Shown here piece by piece: positions 27,616 through 37,945 of a stretch of DNA of 64,000 nt. A program made the translations under genes and the position numbers. The notes under the pieces were generated by a model. It was not told where the DNA came from. It worked only from the letters and a program-made list of their open reading frames with translations, and made no database searches. The stretch's first letter is position 1. Every line of letters starts with the position of its first letter. The stretch is from Duffyella gerundensis. Its GTDB lineage: Bacteria > Pseudomonadota > Gammaproteobacteria > Enterobacterales > Enterobacteriaceae. The stretch spans positions 1,184,587-1,248,586 of the forward strand of contig NZ_LN907827.1 of the NCBI RefSeq assembly GCF_001517405.1, written 5' to 3'.

Positions 27616-28005
27616 GTGGGCAAAACCGTGAAAAAACAAAGACCTGTCAACTTGGATCTCTCTACGATCCGGTTTCCCGTTACTGCAGTATCATCCATTC
27701 TTCATCGCGTTTCCGGCGTCATCACCTTTGTGGCGGTTGGCATTCTGCTGTGGCTTTTGGGTCTCTCGCTCTCATCGCCTGAAGGTTTCCTGCAAGCATC
27801 CGCTGTTATGGATAGCTTTTTTGTTAAATTCATCATGTGGGGCATCCTTACCGCGCTGGCTTATCATGCCGCGAGCGGTATTCGCCATATGTTGATGGAT
27901 TTTGGTTATCTTGCAGAGACGATGGCAGTAGGAAGGCGCTCTGCGTATTTTGCAATGGGTCTCACCGTCGTGCTTTCAATTCTGGCTGGAGTGTTCGTAT
28001 GGTAA
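27616..28005 (+). CDS. sdhC: Succinate dehydrogenase cytochrome b556 subunit
   Basis: A 129-residue membrane anchor of complex II with three transmembrane helices. The haem ligand His84 is in [12 protein letters not shown], and the quinone-site residues Ser27 and Arg31 fall in [11 protein letters not shown]. The start is taken as GTG at 27616 because it gives exactly the E. coli length and alignment ([12 protein letters not shown] vs [12 protein letters not shown]). A second GTG lies at 27628. The only strong Shine-Dalgarno (GGAGGGAG, 27589-27596) is 19 nt upstream, so the exact start is uncertain. It overlaps sdhD by 7 bp. Confidence 0.93.
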   Translation: MGKTVKKQRPVNLDLSTIRFPVTAVSSILHRVSGVITFVAVGILLWLLGLSLSSPEGFLQASAVMDSFFVKFIMWGILTALAYHAASGIRHMLMDFGYLAETMAVGRRSAYFAMGLTVVLSILAGVFVW

Positions 28006-28346
28006 GCAATGCTTCTGCATTGGGGCGTAATGGCATCCATGACTGGCTGCTACTGCGTGCTTCTGCAATTCTGATCACCCTCTATATCGTGTACATCCTC
28101 GGCTTCATCTTGATGGCGGACACACTTACCTACGACATATGGCGCGGGTTCTTTGCCTCTTCATTTACCAAAGTGTTCACGTTGCTGACGCTGCTTTCGA
28201 TTCTTGTCCATGGCTGGATTGGCATGTGGCAGGTACTGACCGATTACGTTAAATCGCTCAGCGTGCGTTTGATTGGACAGTTGGTGATTGTGGTTGTGCT
28301 GCTGGCGTATGCACTTTATGGAACCGTTGTGGTATGGGGTGCGTGA
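27999..28346 (+). CDS. sdhD: Succinate dehydrogenase membrane anchor subunit
   Basis: A 115-residue, three-helix membrane subunit that with SdhC holds haem b and the ubiquinone site. The start at 27999 ([12 protein letters not shown]) matches E. coli SdhD in sequence and length. His71 and Tyr83 of the quinone pocket correspond to residues in [17 protein letters not shown]. Its start overlaps the end of sdhC and its stop overlaps the sdhA start (TGATG), indicating coupled translation. Confidence 0.96.
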   Translation: MVSNASALGRNGIHDWLLLRASAILITLYIVYILGFILMADTLTYDIWRGFFASSFTKVFTLLTLLSILVHGWIGMWQVLTDYVKSLSVRLIGQLVIVVVLLAYALYGTVVVWGA

Positions 28347-30112
28347 TGAATTTACCCGTTAGAGAGTTTGATGCCGTAGTGATCGGCGCAGGTGGCGCAG
28401 GTATGCGTGCCGCACTGCAAATCTCCCAGGCAGGCCAGAGCTGTGCGCTGCTATCAAAAGTCTTTCCTACCCGTTCTCATACGGTGTCGGCGCAGGGCGG
28501 TATTACCGTTGCGCTGGGCAACAGCCATGAAGATAACTGGGAATGGCACATGTACGACACGGTGAAGGGCTCCGATTATATCGGTGACCAGGATGCCATC
28601 GAATACATGTGTAAAACCGGTCCGGAAGCGATTCTGGAACTGGAACATATGGGGCTGCCTTTTTCCCGTCTGGAAGATGGTCGCGTTTATCAGCGTCCTT
28701 TCGGCGGACAGTCCAAAAATTTTGGCGGTGAGCAGGCGGCGCGAACCGCAGCCGCTGCTGACCGTACCGGCCATGCGCTGCTTCATACCCTTTATCAGCA
28801 GAACCTGAAAAACAAAACCACCATCTTTTCTGAGTGGTATGCACTGGATCTGGTGAAAAATGAAGATGGCGCAGTGGTGGGATGTACCGCACTGAGCATC
28901 GAAACTGGCGAAGTCGTTTACTTCAAGGCTAAAGCAACAGTGCTGGCAACCGGCGGCGCCGGCCGTATCTATCAGTCAACCACTAACGCCCACATTAACA
29001 CGGGTGATGGCGTTGGCATGGCGCTGCGTGCAGGCGTGCCGGTTCAGGATATGGAAATGTGGCAGTTTCACCCGACAGGCATTGCCGGTGCGGGCGTACT
29101 GGTCACAGAAGGCTGTCGTGGTGAGGGCGGATATCTGCTGAATAAACACGGCGAACGCTTTATGGAGCGTTATGCTCCAAACGCTAAAGACCTCGCCGGT
29201 CGTGACGTTGTGGCGCGTTCTATCATGATTGAAATTCGTGAAGGCCGCGGCTGTGAAGGTCCGTGGGGCCCGCATGCCAAGCTGAAGCTCGATCATTTGG
29301 GTAAAGATGTACTGGAATCACGTTTGCCAGGCATTCTTGAGCTTTCCCGCACCTTTGCGCATGTCGATCCGGTAAAAGAGCCGATTCCAGTCATCCCAAC
29401 CTGTCACTACATGATGGGCGGCATTCCGACCAAAGTGACCGGTCAGGCATTAACCGTAAACGCGCAGGGTGAAGATGTTGTGATTCCTGGTCTGTTCGCC
29501 GTCGGTGAAATTGCCTGTGTATCCGTACACGGTGCCAACCGTCTTGGCGGTAACTCGCTGTTGGATCTGGTGGTATTTGGTCGCGCGGCAGGCCTGCATC
29601 TGCTGGAATCAATCCAGGAGCAGGGTGAACTGCGTGACGCCACAGCAGAAAACATTGATGCCTCGCTGGCACGCTATCAGCGCTGGGATAACAATACTAC
29701 CGGTGAAGACCCAACCGAACTGCGTAAAGCATTACAGGCCTGTATGCAGAATAACTTCTCGGTGTTCCGTGAAGGCGATGCAATGGCAAAAGGCCTGGCT
29801 GAATTAAAAGAGCTGCGTGAGCGTTTGAAAAATGCCCGTCTGGATGACCGTTCAAGTGACTTCAACACCCAACGTGTGGAATGCCTTGAGCTGGACAACC
29901 TGATGGAAACGGCTTATGCGACGGCAATGTCGGCCAACTACCGTACAGAGAGTCGTGGCGCACACAGCCGCTTTGACTATCCGGAGCGTGATGATGACAA
30001 CTGGCTCTGCCACAGTCTCTATCTGCCGGAGAATGAGAGCATGACGCGTCGTGAAGTGAATATGCAGCCAAAACTGCGTGCCGCTTTCCCGCCAAAAGCT
30101 CGAACCTACTAA
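28346..30112 (+). CDS. sdhA: Succinate dehydrogenase flavoprotein subunit
   Basis: Oxidizes succinate to fumarate and passes electrons to SdhB. It has 588 residues, identical in length to E. coli. The ADP-binding [11 protein letters not shown] is at the N-terminus, His45 in SHTVSAQGG is the covalent FAD attachment site, and the active-site region has HPTGI, RDVVARS and [13 protein letters not shown]. The ATG at 28346 shares its first base with the sdhD stop; an upstream in-frame ATG at 28334 is rejected because E. coli SdhA starts at M-LPVREFD. Confidence 0.98.
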   Translation: MNLPVREFDAVVIGAGGAGMRAALQISQAGQSCALLSKVFPTRSHTVSAQGGITVALGNSHEDNWEWHMYDTVKGSDYIGDQDAIEYMCKTGPEAILELEHMGLPFSRLEDGRVYQRPFGGQSKNFGGEQAARTAAAADRTGHALLHTLYQQNLKNKTTIFSEWYALDLVKNEDGAVVGCTALSIETGEVVYFKAKATVLATGGAGRIYQSTTNAHINTGDGVGMALRAGVPVQDMEMWQFHPTGIAGAGVLVTEGCRGEGGYLLNKHGERFMERYAPNAKDLAGRDVVARSIMIEIREGRGCEGPWGPHAKLKLDHLGKDVLESRLPGILELSRTFAHVDPVKEPIPVIPTCHYMMGGIPTKVTGQALTVNAQGEDVVIPGLFAVGEIACVSVHGANRLGGNSLLDLVVFGRAAGLHLLESIQEQGELRDATAENIDASLARYQRWDNNTTGEDPTELRKALQACMQNNFSVFREGDAMAKGLAELKELRERLKNARLDDRSSDFNTQRVECLELDNLMETAYATAMSANYRTESRGAHSRFDYPERDDDNWLCHSLYLPENESMTRREVNMQPKLRAAFPPKARTY

Positions 30113-30128
30113 TTGCGGAGTAATGTCG

Positions 30129-30845
30129 ATGAGACTTGAATTTTCAATTTATCGCTATAACCCCGATGTCGATGATGCGCCGCGCATGCAGGACTATACG
30201 CTGGAGTCAGACGAAGGGCGCGACATGATGCTGCTGGATGCGCTGATTCGCCTGAAAGAAAAAGATCCCACGCTGGCGTTTCGTCGCTCATGCCGTGAAG
30301 GTGTCTGCGGCTCTGACGGCCTGAACATGAACGGTAAAAACGGTCTGGCCTGCATTACGCCCATTTCTGCCCTGGGCAACGGCAAGCAGAAAATTGTCAT
30401 CCGTCCACTGCCAGGTCTGCCGGTAGTCCGCGATCTGGTTGTCGATATGGGCCAGTTCTACGCGCAATATGAGAAAATTAAACCTTTCTTAATCAACAAT
30501 GGCGAGAATCCGCCAGCGCGTGAGCACCTGCAGATGCCAGAGCAACGTGAGCATCTGGATGGGCTTTATGAGTGCATTCTGTGCGCCTGCTGCTCAACCT
30601 CATGCCCTTCATTCTGGTGGAATCCTGATAAATTTATTGGACCCGCAGGTTTGCTGGCGGCCTATCGCTTCCTGATCGACAGTCGTGATACGGAAACCGA
30701 AGCGCGTCTGGACAATCTTAGTGACGCCTTCAGCGTGTTCCGTTGTCACAGCATCATGAACTGCGTGAGCGTTTGTCCTAAGGGTCTTAACCCAACGAAG
30801 GCAATTGGTCATATCAAGTCAATGCTGCTGCAACGTGGCGCGTAA
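30129..30845 (+). CDS. sdhB: Succinate dehydrogenase iron-sulfur subunit
   Basis: A 238-residue subunit that carries [2Fe-2S], [4Fe-4S] and [3Fe-4S] clusters from SdhA to the quinone site. The cysteine blocks CREGVCGSDG...C, CILCACCSTSCP and CHSIMNCVSVCPKG are intact. The ATG at 30129 gives the E. coli length and N-terminus MRLEFSIYRY; in-frame upstream ATGs overlap sdhA and are rejected. It ends the sdh part of the operon; sucA follows after 276 bp of structured spacer. Confidence 0.98.
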   Translation: MRLEFSIYRYNPDVDDAPRMQDYTLESDEGRDMMLLDALIRLKEKDPTLAFRRSCREGVCGSDGLNMNGKNGLACITPISALGNGKQKIVIRPLPGLPVVRDLVVDMGQFYAQYEKIKPFLINNGENPPAREHLQMPEQREHLDGLYECILCACCSTSCPSFWWNPDKFIGPAGLLAAYRFLIDSRDTETEARLDNLSDAFSVFRCHSIMNCVSVCPKGLNPTKAIGHIKSMLLQRGA

Positions 30846-30865
30846 AGGCTAAATTTATCCTCCGC

Positions 30866-30937
30866 TGCCGGAAGCCCTGGGCTTCCGGCACGTTCGGAAA
30901 TCCTGATAAAGCGTGTTCACCAAAACGCTTTATCAGG
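30866..30937 (+). repeat. Two successive hairpins between sdhB and sucA
   Basis: The first (30866-30890) pairs TGCCGGAAGC with GCTTCCGGCA over a short loop. The second (30902-30937) has perfect 13-bp arms, CCTGATAAAGCGT and its complement, with a 10-nt loop. Neither has a T-tract, so transcription should continue into sucA; they may protect the sdh message or mark an RNase processing site. Confidence 0.6.
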
Positions 30938-31121
30938 GTTCCCTTACGGGTACGCGCCCCGGTAGCGCAATGGACTCGTATCGCTGAACCTGTTTAGGCC
31001 GTGTCCCGCCCTTGTTTGTGAAGAAGTTACACGCGCAAGCGCAGGATGCAGTCTTAGGCAAGCCGTTAACCCGGTAACAATGAAACCTCGAAAAAAAGCA
31101 TTTCATGCTTAAGGGATCACA

Positions 31122-33929
31122 ATGCAGAACAGCGCGATGAAACCCTGGCTGGACTCTTCCTGGCTGGCCGGCGCGAACCAATCTTACATAGAGCAGCTCT
31201 ATGAGGATTTTCTAACCGATCCTGACTCTGTCGATGCTGTATGGCGCGAAAGGTTCCAGCAGCTTCCCGGAACCGGAGTTAAACCAGAACAGATTCACTC
31301 CACGACCCGCGAATATTTCCGCCGTCTGGCGAAAGACGCTTCTCGCTACACCGCATCCGTTACCGATCCGGTAACGAACTCCAGGCAGGTTAAAGTCCTG
31401 CAACTGATCAACGCCTTCCGTTTCCGTGGCCATCAACAGGCCAATCTCGATCCGCTCGGCTTGTGGAAGCAGGAGTCAGTACCGGATCTGGCACCTGAAT
31501 TCCACGATTTAACCGAAGCTGATTTCCAGGAAACGTTCAACGTCGGCTCGTTTGCCATTGGCAAAGAGACGATGAAACTGGGCGAATTATATCAGGCACT
31601 GCAGCAGACCTATTGTGGTTCGATTGGTGCCGAGTATATGCATATCACCAATACGGAAGAGAAACGCTGGATTCAACAGCGTATCGAATCGGTAATGGGC
31701 CAACCCTCTTTCACCGCCGAAGAGAAGAAAGGCTTTCTGAAAGAGCTGACCGCTGCCGAAGGTCTGGAAAAATATCTCGGCGCAAAATTCCCGGGAGCAA
31801 AACGCTTCTCGCTGGAAGGCGGCGATGCGTTAGTGCCAATGCTGCGCGAAATGATCCGCCATGCAGGCAAAAGCGGCACGCGCGAAGTGGTTCTGGGCAT
31901 GGCCCACCGCGGTCGCCTTAATGTGCTGATCAACGTGCTCGGCAAAAAGCCGCAGGATCTGTTTGACGAATTTGCCGGCAAACATAAAGAGCATCTGGGC
32001 ACCGGCGATGTGAAATATCACATGGGCTTCTCTTCTGATGTGGAGACGGAAGGTGGCATGGTGCACTTAGCACTGGCCTTTAACCCTTCGCATCTGGAAA
32101 TTGTTAGCCCGGTTGTCATGGGTTCAGTGCGCGCGCGCCTCGATCGCCTTGATGAACCCGCAAGCAATAAAGTGTTGCCTATCACAATTCATGGTGATGC
32201 CGCGGTAACCGGTCAGGGCGTAGTGCAGGAGACATTAAACATGTCTCAGGCTCGCGGTTATGAAGTTGGCGGTACCGTACGTATCGTCATTAATAACCAG
32301 GTGGGCTTTACCACTTCCAACCCGAAAGATGCGCGTTCCACTCAATACTGTACCGACATCGGTAAAATGGTGCTGGCGCCAATCTTCCACGTCAATGCTG
32401 ACGATCCGGAAGCGGTGGCGTTCGTGACGCGTCTGGCGCTCGATTTCCGCAACACCTTTAAACGTGACGTCTTCATCGACCTGGTGTGCTATCGCCGCCA
32501 TGGACACAACGAAGCGGATGAGCCAAGCGCCACGCAGCCATTGATGTACCAAAAAATCAAAAAGCATCCAACGCCGCGTAAGCTTTATGCCGACAAGCTG
32601 GAAAGCAATCAGGTTGCTTCACAGGCCGATGCTACTGAAATGGTCAATTTGTACCGTGATGCGCTTGATGCCGGTGAATGCGTAGTACCGGAGTGGCGGC
32701 CAATGAGCCTGCACTCTTTTACCTGGTCACCTTACCTGAATCACGACTGGGAAGAGAGCTATCCGGAGAAGGTTGAAATGAAACGGCTGCAGGAGTTAGC
32801 GCGCCGTATCAGCACCGTTCCTGATTCAATTGAAGTGCAGTCTCGTGTGGCGAAGATCTACAACGATCGAGCTGACATGGCGGAAGGCAATAAACCTTTC
32901 GACTGGGGCGGCGCCGAGAATCTGGCCTATGCCACGCTGGTAGACGAAGGTATTCCTTGTCGCCTGTCTGGTGAGGATATGGGTCGTGGCACCTTCTTCC
33001 ATCGCCATGCGGTGGTGCATAACCAAAGCAACGGATCGACTTACACGCCGCTGCAGCATATTCACAATGGTCAGGGCATCTTTAAAGTCTGGGATTCCGT
33101 GCTGTCTGAAGAAGCGGTGCTGGCATTTGAATATGGCTATGCCACGGCTGAGCCGCGTACGCTGACCATTTGGGAAGCGCAGTTTGGTGACTTTGCCAAC
33201 GGCGCTCAGGTAGTTATCGACCAGTTCATCAGTTCAGGCGAGCAGAAGTGGGGCCGTATGTGTGGCCTGGTGATGCTGTTGCCACACGGCTATGAAGGTC
33301 AGGGTCCGGAGCACTCCTCCGCACGCCTTGAGCGTTATCTGCAACTTTGTGCTGAGCAAAACATGCAGGTATGCGTGCCTTCAACCCCGGCACAGGTTTA
33401 TCACATGCTGCGTCGTCAGGCCTTGCGCGGTATGCGCCGTCCGCTGATCGTGATGTCACCAAAATCGCTGCTGCGTCATCCGCTGGCAATTTCATCTCTG
33501 GATGAACTGGCTAATGGCCGCTTCCAGCCAGCCATTGGCGAAATCGACGATCTGGATCCGAAAGCGGTTAAGCGCGTCGTGCTTTGTTCCGGCAAGGTAT
33601 ATTACGACCTGCTTGAGCAGCGCCGCAAAAATGAACAAACCGATGTTGCCATTGTGCGCATCGAACAGCTTTATCCTTTCCCGCACAAAGCGGTGCAGGA
33701 AGCGCTGCAAGCTTATGCACACGTGCATGATTTTGTCTGGTGCCAGGAAGAGCCACTGAATCAGGGTGCCTGGTATTGCAGCCAGCATCATTTCCGTGAA
33801 GTGGTTCCATTTGGTGCTTCGTTACGTTACGCCGGTCGTCCCGCTTCGGCTTCACCGGCAGTTGGCTATATGTCCGTTCACCAGAAACAGCAGCAAGAAC
33901 TGGTCAATGACGCGCTGAACGTTAATTAA
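31122..33929 (+). CDS. sucA: 2-oxoglutarate dehydrogenase E1 component
   Basis: The thiamine-diphosphate-dependent decarboxylase of the 2-oxoglutarate dehydrogenase complex, 935 residues (E. coli 933). The N-terminal E2-binding segment LDSSWLAGANQSYIEQLY is typical. ThDP and metal motifs include GMAHRGRLNVL, HGDAAVTGQGVVQETLN and NNQVGFTT. The C-terminal transketolase-like half is complete. An AGGGATCACA stretch precedes the ATG. It is separated from sdhB by 276 bp and from sucB by 14 bp. Confidence 0.98.
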   Translation: MQNSAMKPWLDSSWLAGANQSYIEQLYEDFLTDPDSVDAVWRERFQQLPGTGVKPEQIHSTTREYFRRLAKDASRYTASVTDPVTNSRQVKVLQLINAFRFRGHQQANLDPLGLWKQESVPDLAPEFHDLTEADFQETFNVGSFAIGKETMKLGELYQALQQTYCGSIGAEYMHITNTEEKRWIQQRIESVMGQPSFTAEEKKGFLKELTAAEGLEKYLGAKFPGAKRFSLEGGDALVPMLREMIRHAGKSGTREVVLGMAHRGRLNVLINVLGKKPQDLFDEFAGKHKEHLGTGDVKYHMGFSSDVETEGGMVHLALAFNPSHLEIVSPVVMGSVRARLDRLDEPASNKVLPITIHGDAAVTGQGVVQETLNMSQARGYEVGGTVRIVINNQVGFTTSNPKDARSTQYCTDIGKMVLAPIFHVNADDPEAVAFVTRLALDFRNTFKRDVFIDLVCYRRHGHNEADEPSATQPLMYQKIKKHPTPRKLYADKLESNQVASQADATEMVNLYRDALDAGECVVPEWRPMSLHSFTWSPYLNHDWEESYPEKVEMKRLQELARRISTVPDSIEVQSRVAKIYNDRADMAEGNKPFDWGGAENLAYATLVDEGIPCRLSGEDMGRGTFFHRHAVVHNQSNGSTYTPLQHIHNGQGIFKVWDSVLSEEAVLAFEYGYATAEPRTLTIWEAQFGDFANGAQVVIDQFISSGEQKWGRMCGLVMLLPHGYEGQGPEHSSARLERYLQLCAEQNMQVCVPSTPAQVYHMLRRQALRGMRRPLIVMSPKSLLRHPLAISSLDELANGRFQPAIGEIDDLDPKAVKRVVLCSGKVYYDLLEQRRKNEQTDVAIVRIEQLYPFPHKAVQEALQAYAHVHDFVWCQEEPLNQGAWYCSQHHFREVVPFGASLRYAGRPASASPAVGYMSVHQKQQQELVNDALNVN

Positions 33930-33943
33930 TTAAAGGATAGATA

Positions 33944-35167
33944 ATGAGTAGCGTAGATATTCTCGTTCCCGACCTGCCAGAATCCGTTGCTGATGCAACT
34001 GTAGCGACCTGGCATAAAAAACCTGGCGATGCGGTTAGCCGCGACGAAGTGCTGGTAGAAATTGAAACTGACAAAGTGGTATTGGAAGTGCCTGCTTCAG
34101 CCGACGGCATTTTGGAAGCCGTGCTGGAAGAAGAGGGCGCTACGGTGACCTCGCGTCAGATTCTGGGACGTCTGAAAGAGGGCAACAGTGCGGGCAAAGA
34201 GTCTTCTGCTAAATCAGAAGATAAAGATGCCACACCAGCCCAACGTCAAACCGCCTCTCTGGAAGATGAAAGCAACGATGCGCTGAGCCCAGCTATTCGT
34301 CGCCTGATCGCTGAACATTCGCTCGACCCGGCAGCCATTAAAGGCAGCGGCGTAGGCGGACGTCTGACCCGTGAAGATGTTGAGAAACATCTGGCGCAGA
34401 ACACCGGCGCTAAAGCCGCAGCCCCAGCCGCAGCCGCAGCGGCAACTCCGCAGCCACCGGTTGCTGGCCGCACAGAAAAACGTGTACCGATGACCCGTCT
34501 GCGTAAGCGTGTTGCAGAGCGTCTGCTGGAAGCGAAAAACAGCACCGCAATGCTAACCACGTTCAACGAAATCAACATGAAGCCAATCATGGACTTGCGT
34601 AAGCAATATGGCGAAGTGTTTGAGAAGCGTCACGGTGTGCGTTTGGGCTTTATGTCCTTCTACATCAAAGCGGTGGTTGAGGCGTTAAAACGTTTCCCGG
34701 AAGTTAACGCATCGATTGATGGCGAAGATGTGGTTTACCACAACTACTTCGATGTCAGCATTGCGGTTTCCACTCCGCGCGGACTGGTCACGCCTGTGCT
34801 GAAAGACGTTGATGCGCTGAGCATGGCAGATATCGAGAAGAAAATTAAAGAACTGGCGGTCAAAGGCCGTGATGGCAAGCTGACGGTTGAAGAGCTGACC
34901 GGGGGTAACTTTACTATTACCAACGGCGGCGTATTTGGCTCACTGATGTCTACGCCAATCATCAACCCACCGCAAAGCGCGATTCTCGGCATGCACGCGA
35001 TCAAAGATCGCCCAATGGCGGTGAATGGTCAGGTGGTTATCCTGCCAATGATGTACCTCGCACTTTCTTACGATCACCGCCTGATCGATGGACGTGAGTC
35101 CGTGGGTTACTTAGTGGCAGTGAAAGAGATGCTGGAAGATCCAGCCCGTCTGTTGCTGGACGTTTAA
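33944..35167 (+). CDS. sucB: Dihydrolipoyl succinyltransferase (E2o)
   Basis: The 407-residue core of the 2-oxoglutarate dehydrogenase complex. The lipoyl domain (about 1-78) carries Lys44 in [11 protein letters not shown]. The peripheral subunit-binding domain is near 112-150 ([12 protein letters not shown]...[13 protein letters not shown]). An Ala/Pro linker precedes the catalytic domain, whose active-site His lies in [11 protein letters not shown]. It follows sucA by 14 bp. A small GC-rich hairpin (GGGCGC/GCGCCC) lies in the 70-bp gap before sucC. Confidence 0.98.
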   Translation: MSSVDILVPDLPESVADATVATWHKKPGDAVSRDEVLVEIETDKVVLEVPASADGILEAVLEEEGATVTSRQILGRLKEGNSAGKESSAKSEDKDATPAQRQTASLEDESNDALSPAIRRLIAEHSLDPAAIKGSGVGGRLTREDVEKHLAQNTGAKAAAPAAAAAATPQPPVAGRTEKRVPMTRLRKRVAERLLEAKNSTAMLTTFNEINMKPIMDLRKQYGEVFEKRHGVRLGFMSFYIKAVVEALKRFPEVNASIDGEDVVYHNYFDVSIAVSTPRGLVTPVLKDVDALSMADIEKKIKELAVKGRDGKLTVEELTGGNFTITNGGVFGSLMSTPIINPPQSAILGMHAIKDRPMAVNGQVVILPMMYLALSYDHRLIDGRESVGYLVAVKEMLEDPARLLLDV

Positions 35168-35237
35168 TTCTCGCCGGGCGCGGCTCAGGCTGCGCCCAAC
35201 CTTATTAATCTTTTCAGATATGAATGGATAGAACATC

Positions 35238-36404
35238 ATGAACTTACACGAATACCAGGCGAAACAGCTGTTTGCACGGTATGGCATGCCGGCACCAACC
35301 GGTTACGCCTGTACTACGCCACGCGAAGCAGAAGAAGCGGCGTCTAAAATTGGCGCAGGCCCGTGGGTAGTAAAATGTCAGGTTCATGCCGGTGGCCGCG
35401 GTAAAGCGGGCGGTGTGAAAGTGGTTAACAGCAAAGAAGATATTCGTGCTTTTGCTGAAAACTGGCTGGGCAAACGTCTGGTTACCTATCAAACAGATGC
35501 GCACGGTCAGCCGGTAAATCAGATTCTGGTTGAAGCGGCCACTGATATCGATCAGGAACTCTATCTGGGTGCGGTTGTTGACCGTGCCAGCCGCCGCGTG
35601 GTCTTTATGGCCTCAACCGAAGGCGGTGTAGAAATTGAAAAAGTGGCGGAAGAGACCCCGCACCTGATTCACAAAATGGCGCTTGATCCTTTAGCAGGCC
35701 CACAGCCTTATCAGGGCCGTGAACTGGCATTCAAACTGGGTCTGACCGGCAAGCAAGTTAACCAGTTCACCAAGATCTTTATGGGTCTGGCAACCATGTT
35801 CCTGGAGCGCGATCTTGCGATGGTTGAGATCAACCCGCTGGTCATCACCAAACAGGGCGATCTGATCTGCCTCGATGGCAAACTGGGCGCCGATGGCAAT
35901 GCGTTGTTCCGTCAGCCGGAACTGCGTGAAATGCGCGATCCAAGCCAGGAAGACCCACGTGAAGCGCATGCTACCCAGTGGGAACTGAACTATGTCGCGC
36001 TGGATGGCAATATCGGTTGTATGGTGAACGGTGCCGGTCTGGCAATGGGCACCATGGACATCGTGAAGCACCACGGCGGCGAGCCTGCTAACTTCCTCGA
36101 TGTTGGCGGCGGCGCGACCAAAGAGCGTGTTACCGAAGCCTTTAAAATCATCCTGTCTGATGATGCGGTTAAAGCCGTATTCGTCAATATTTTCGGCGGT
36201 ATCGTCCGTTGCGATCTGATCGCAGATGGCATCATCGGCGCAGTCGCTGAAGTGGGTGTCAACGTGCCGGTAGTGGTGCGTCTGGAAGGTAACAACGCCG
36301 AGCTGGGCGCCCAGAAACTGGCGGACAGCGGCTTGAACATCATTGCAGCAACCAGCCTGACAGACGCTGCACAGCGTGTTGTCGCTGCAGCGGAGGGAAA
36401 ATAA
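35238..36404 (+). CDS. sucC: Succinyl-CoA synthetase beta subunit
   Basis: A 388-residue ATP-grasp subunit, same length as E. coli. It binds nucleotide and, with SucD, makes ATP from succinyl-CoA. Motifs include [17 protein letters not shown] near the N-terminus, EINPL, and the C-terminal [12 protein letters not shown]. The last A of its stop codon is the A of the sucD ATG (TAATG), so the two subunits are coupled. Confidence 0.98.
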   Translation: MNLHEYQAKQLFARYGMPAPTGYACTTPREAEEAASKIGAGPWVVKCQVHAGGRGKAGGVKVVNSKEDIRAFAENWLGKRLVTYQTDAHGQPVNQILVEAATDIDQELYLGAVVDRASRRVVFMASTEGGVEIEKVAEETPHLIHKMALDPLAGPQPYQGRELAFKLGLTGKQVNQFTKIFMGLATMFLERDLAMVEINPLVITKQGDLICLDGKLGADGNALFRQPELREMRDPSQEDPREAHATQWELNYVALDGNIGCMVNGAGLAMGTMDIVKHHGGEPANFLDVGGGATKERVTEAFKIILSDDAVKAVFVNIFGGIVRCDLIADGIIGAVAEVGVNVPVVVRLEGNNAELGAQKLADSGLNIIAATSLTDAAQRVVAAAEGK

Positions 36405-37276
36405 TGTCCATTCTGATCGACAAAAACACCAAAGTGATCTGCCAGGGCTTCACCGGCGGACAGGGCACGTTCCATTCAGAGCAGGCTCTGGCTTATGGTA
36501 CGCAGCTGGTTGGCGGCGTAACGCCAGGCAAAGGCGGCACCGAGCACCTTGGTCTGCCAGTATTCAACACCGTGCGCGAAGCGGTAGAAGCCACCGGCGC
36601 AACGGCATCAGTGATCTACGTTCCTGCGCCGTTCTGTAAAGATGGCATCCTGGAAGCGATCGATGCGGGCATCAAGCTGATCATCACCATCACTGAAGGC
36701 ATCCCTACACTGGACATGCTGACCGTGAAAATGAAGCTGGATGAAGCTGGCGTGCGCATGATCGGTCCAAACTGCCCAGGTGTGATCACGCCGGGCGAAT
36801 GCAAAATCGGCATCATGCCGGGCCATATTCATCAGCCGGGCCGCGTGGGTATCGTTTCCCGCTCCGGTACGTTGACCTATGAAGCGGTTAAGCAGACCAC
36901 CGACATTGGCTACGGCCAGTCAACCTGCGTCGGTATCGGCGGCGACCCAATTCCTGGCTCCAACTTCATTGATATCCTGAAGCTGTTCCAGGACGATCCG
37001 CAGACCGAAGTGATTGTCATGATCGGTGAAATCGGCGGCAGCGCGGAAGAAGAGGCAGCTGCCTTTATCAAAGAGCATGTGACCAAGCCGGTTGTGGGTT
37101 ACATTGCTGGCGTGACCGCGCCAAAAGGCAAGCGTATGGGCCATGCTGGCGCCATCATTGCCGGTGGTAAAGGCACAGCAGATGAAAAATTTGCTGCGCT
37201 GGAAGCGGCAGGTGTGAAAACCGTACGCAGCCTGGCCGATATCGGCGATGCAGTGAAAGCGGTACTGCCACAGTAA
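36404..37276 (+). CDS. sucD: Succinyl-CoA synthetase alpha subunit
   Basis: A 290-residue subunit that binds CoA through its N-terminal Rossmann domain ([13 protein letters not shown]) and carries the phosphohistidine near residue 246 in [12 protein letters not shown]. The GPNCPG motif is intact. Last gene of the eight-gene sdh-suc operon, followed by a strong terminator whose leader may yield a 3'-UTR sRNA (see findings). Confidence 0.98.
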   Translation: MSILIDKNTKVICQGFTGGQGTFHSEQALAYGTQLVGGVTPGKGGTEHLGLPVFNTVREAVEATGATASVIYVPAPFCKDGILEAIDAGIKLIITITEGIPTLDMLTVKMKLDEAGVRMIGPNCPGVITPGECKIGIMPGHIHQPGRVGIVSRSGTLTYEAVKQTTDIGYGQSTCVGIGGDPIPGSNFIDILKLFQDDPQTEVIVMIGEIGGSAEEEAAAFIKEHVTKPVVGYIAGVTAPKGKRMGHAGAIIAGGKGTADEKFAALEAAGVKTVRSLADIGDAVKAVLPQ

Positions 37277-37291
37277 TTGCTGGCAGGTAGC

Positions 37292-37322
37292 AAAAAAAGG
37301 TCACCTTCGGGTGGCCTTTTTT
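37292..37322 (+). terminator. Rho-independent terminator of the sdh-suc operon
   Basis: Stem AAAAGGTCACC/GGTGGCCTTTT with one wobble pair and a tight TTCG loop, followed by six T. Very stable, typical of transcripts whose 3' end is kept as a small RNA. Confidence 0.92.
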
Positions 37323-37945
37323 ATGTCCATCTTACAAACGTATTACGGTTAATTCATTAGAGATGTGCATTAATGCTTTGGAAAATAGCCTGGCGGAATG
37401 GCTGTTAAAAACTATTATTAAAAAGCGTCTAAAAATACCAAAAATAAACCACGGCTTTTTCTGAATACATTTAAAAGTTTCCATTAAACTAAACGATCGT
37501 ATTCTTTAATTATTTTGCCACCAATTAAACACAATCAATTAACAGCGCCTTGCTACAGCCTTTTTCCCATTTTAATTCCTTAATCCAGATCAATTTGCTG
37601 CCGCTTATATCCAGCTATATCGCTGGATATGCTGCGCTTGTTTCGAGTAAATTGCTTTGCATCAAAATCGCAGGCTGAGCGCTGTCGATATCAACCTGCC
37701 AGATTGATCTACCACATTAATGCGTACGCCGCCTGTTTACTGGAATAAACAGGCGCTATTCGCTGTGGCAGTAACCGTAATCCGGAATTATTCAGCATTT
37801 ATTAACTTACTGTCGCTCTGGCAGGGAACGCCTTGTCACCACGACTTACCCGGGATCACTTTCTATCGTTTCACATGAATGACGCAGGACTACGACCGGT
37901 TATTTCTGGTTATGCCTTGCTGAGTATGCGGAACAAGGAGTCAAG
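37323..37945. promoter_or_regulatory. sucD-cydA intergenic region, cydA control region
   Basis: About 620 bp without a supported gene; the E. coli mngR-mngAB genes normally found here are absent. The first 250 bp are strongly AT-rich. A FNR-like dyad lies at 37580-37593 and an ArcA-like stretch at 37523-37544. Close to 37611-37630 a short inverted repeat (ATATCCAGC/GCTGGATAT) flanks TATATC. An AAGGAG ribosome-binding site ends the region, eight bases before cydA. Confidence 0.6.
37580..37593. promoter_or_regulatory. Candidate FNR site upstream of cydA
   Basis: TTAAT-N4-ATCAA matches the FNR consensus TTGAT-N4-ATCAA with one mismatch. FNR and ArcA control of cydAB is established in E. coli; the site is about 350 bp before the cydA start codon, so its role depends on where the promoter lies. 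Confidence 0.4.

Noticed and set aside
31122-37276. Frameshift or loss in the TCA operon
   Set aside because: All eight sdh-suc genes have normal lengths and intact active-site motifs.
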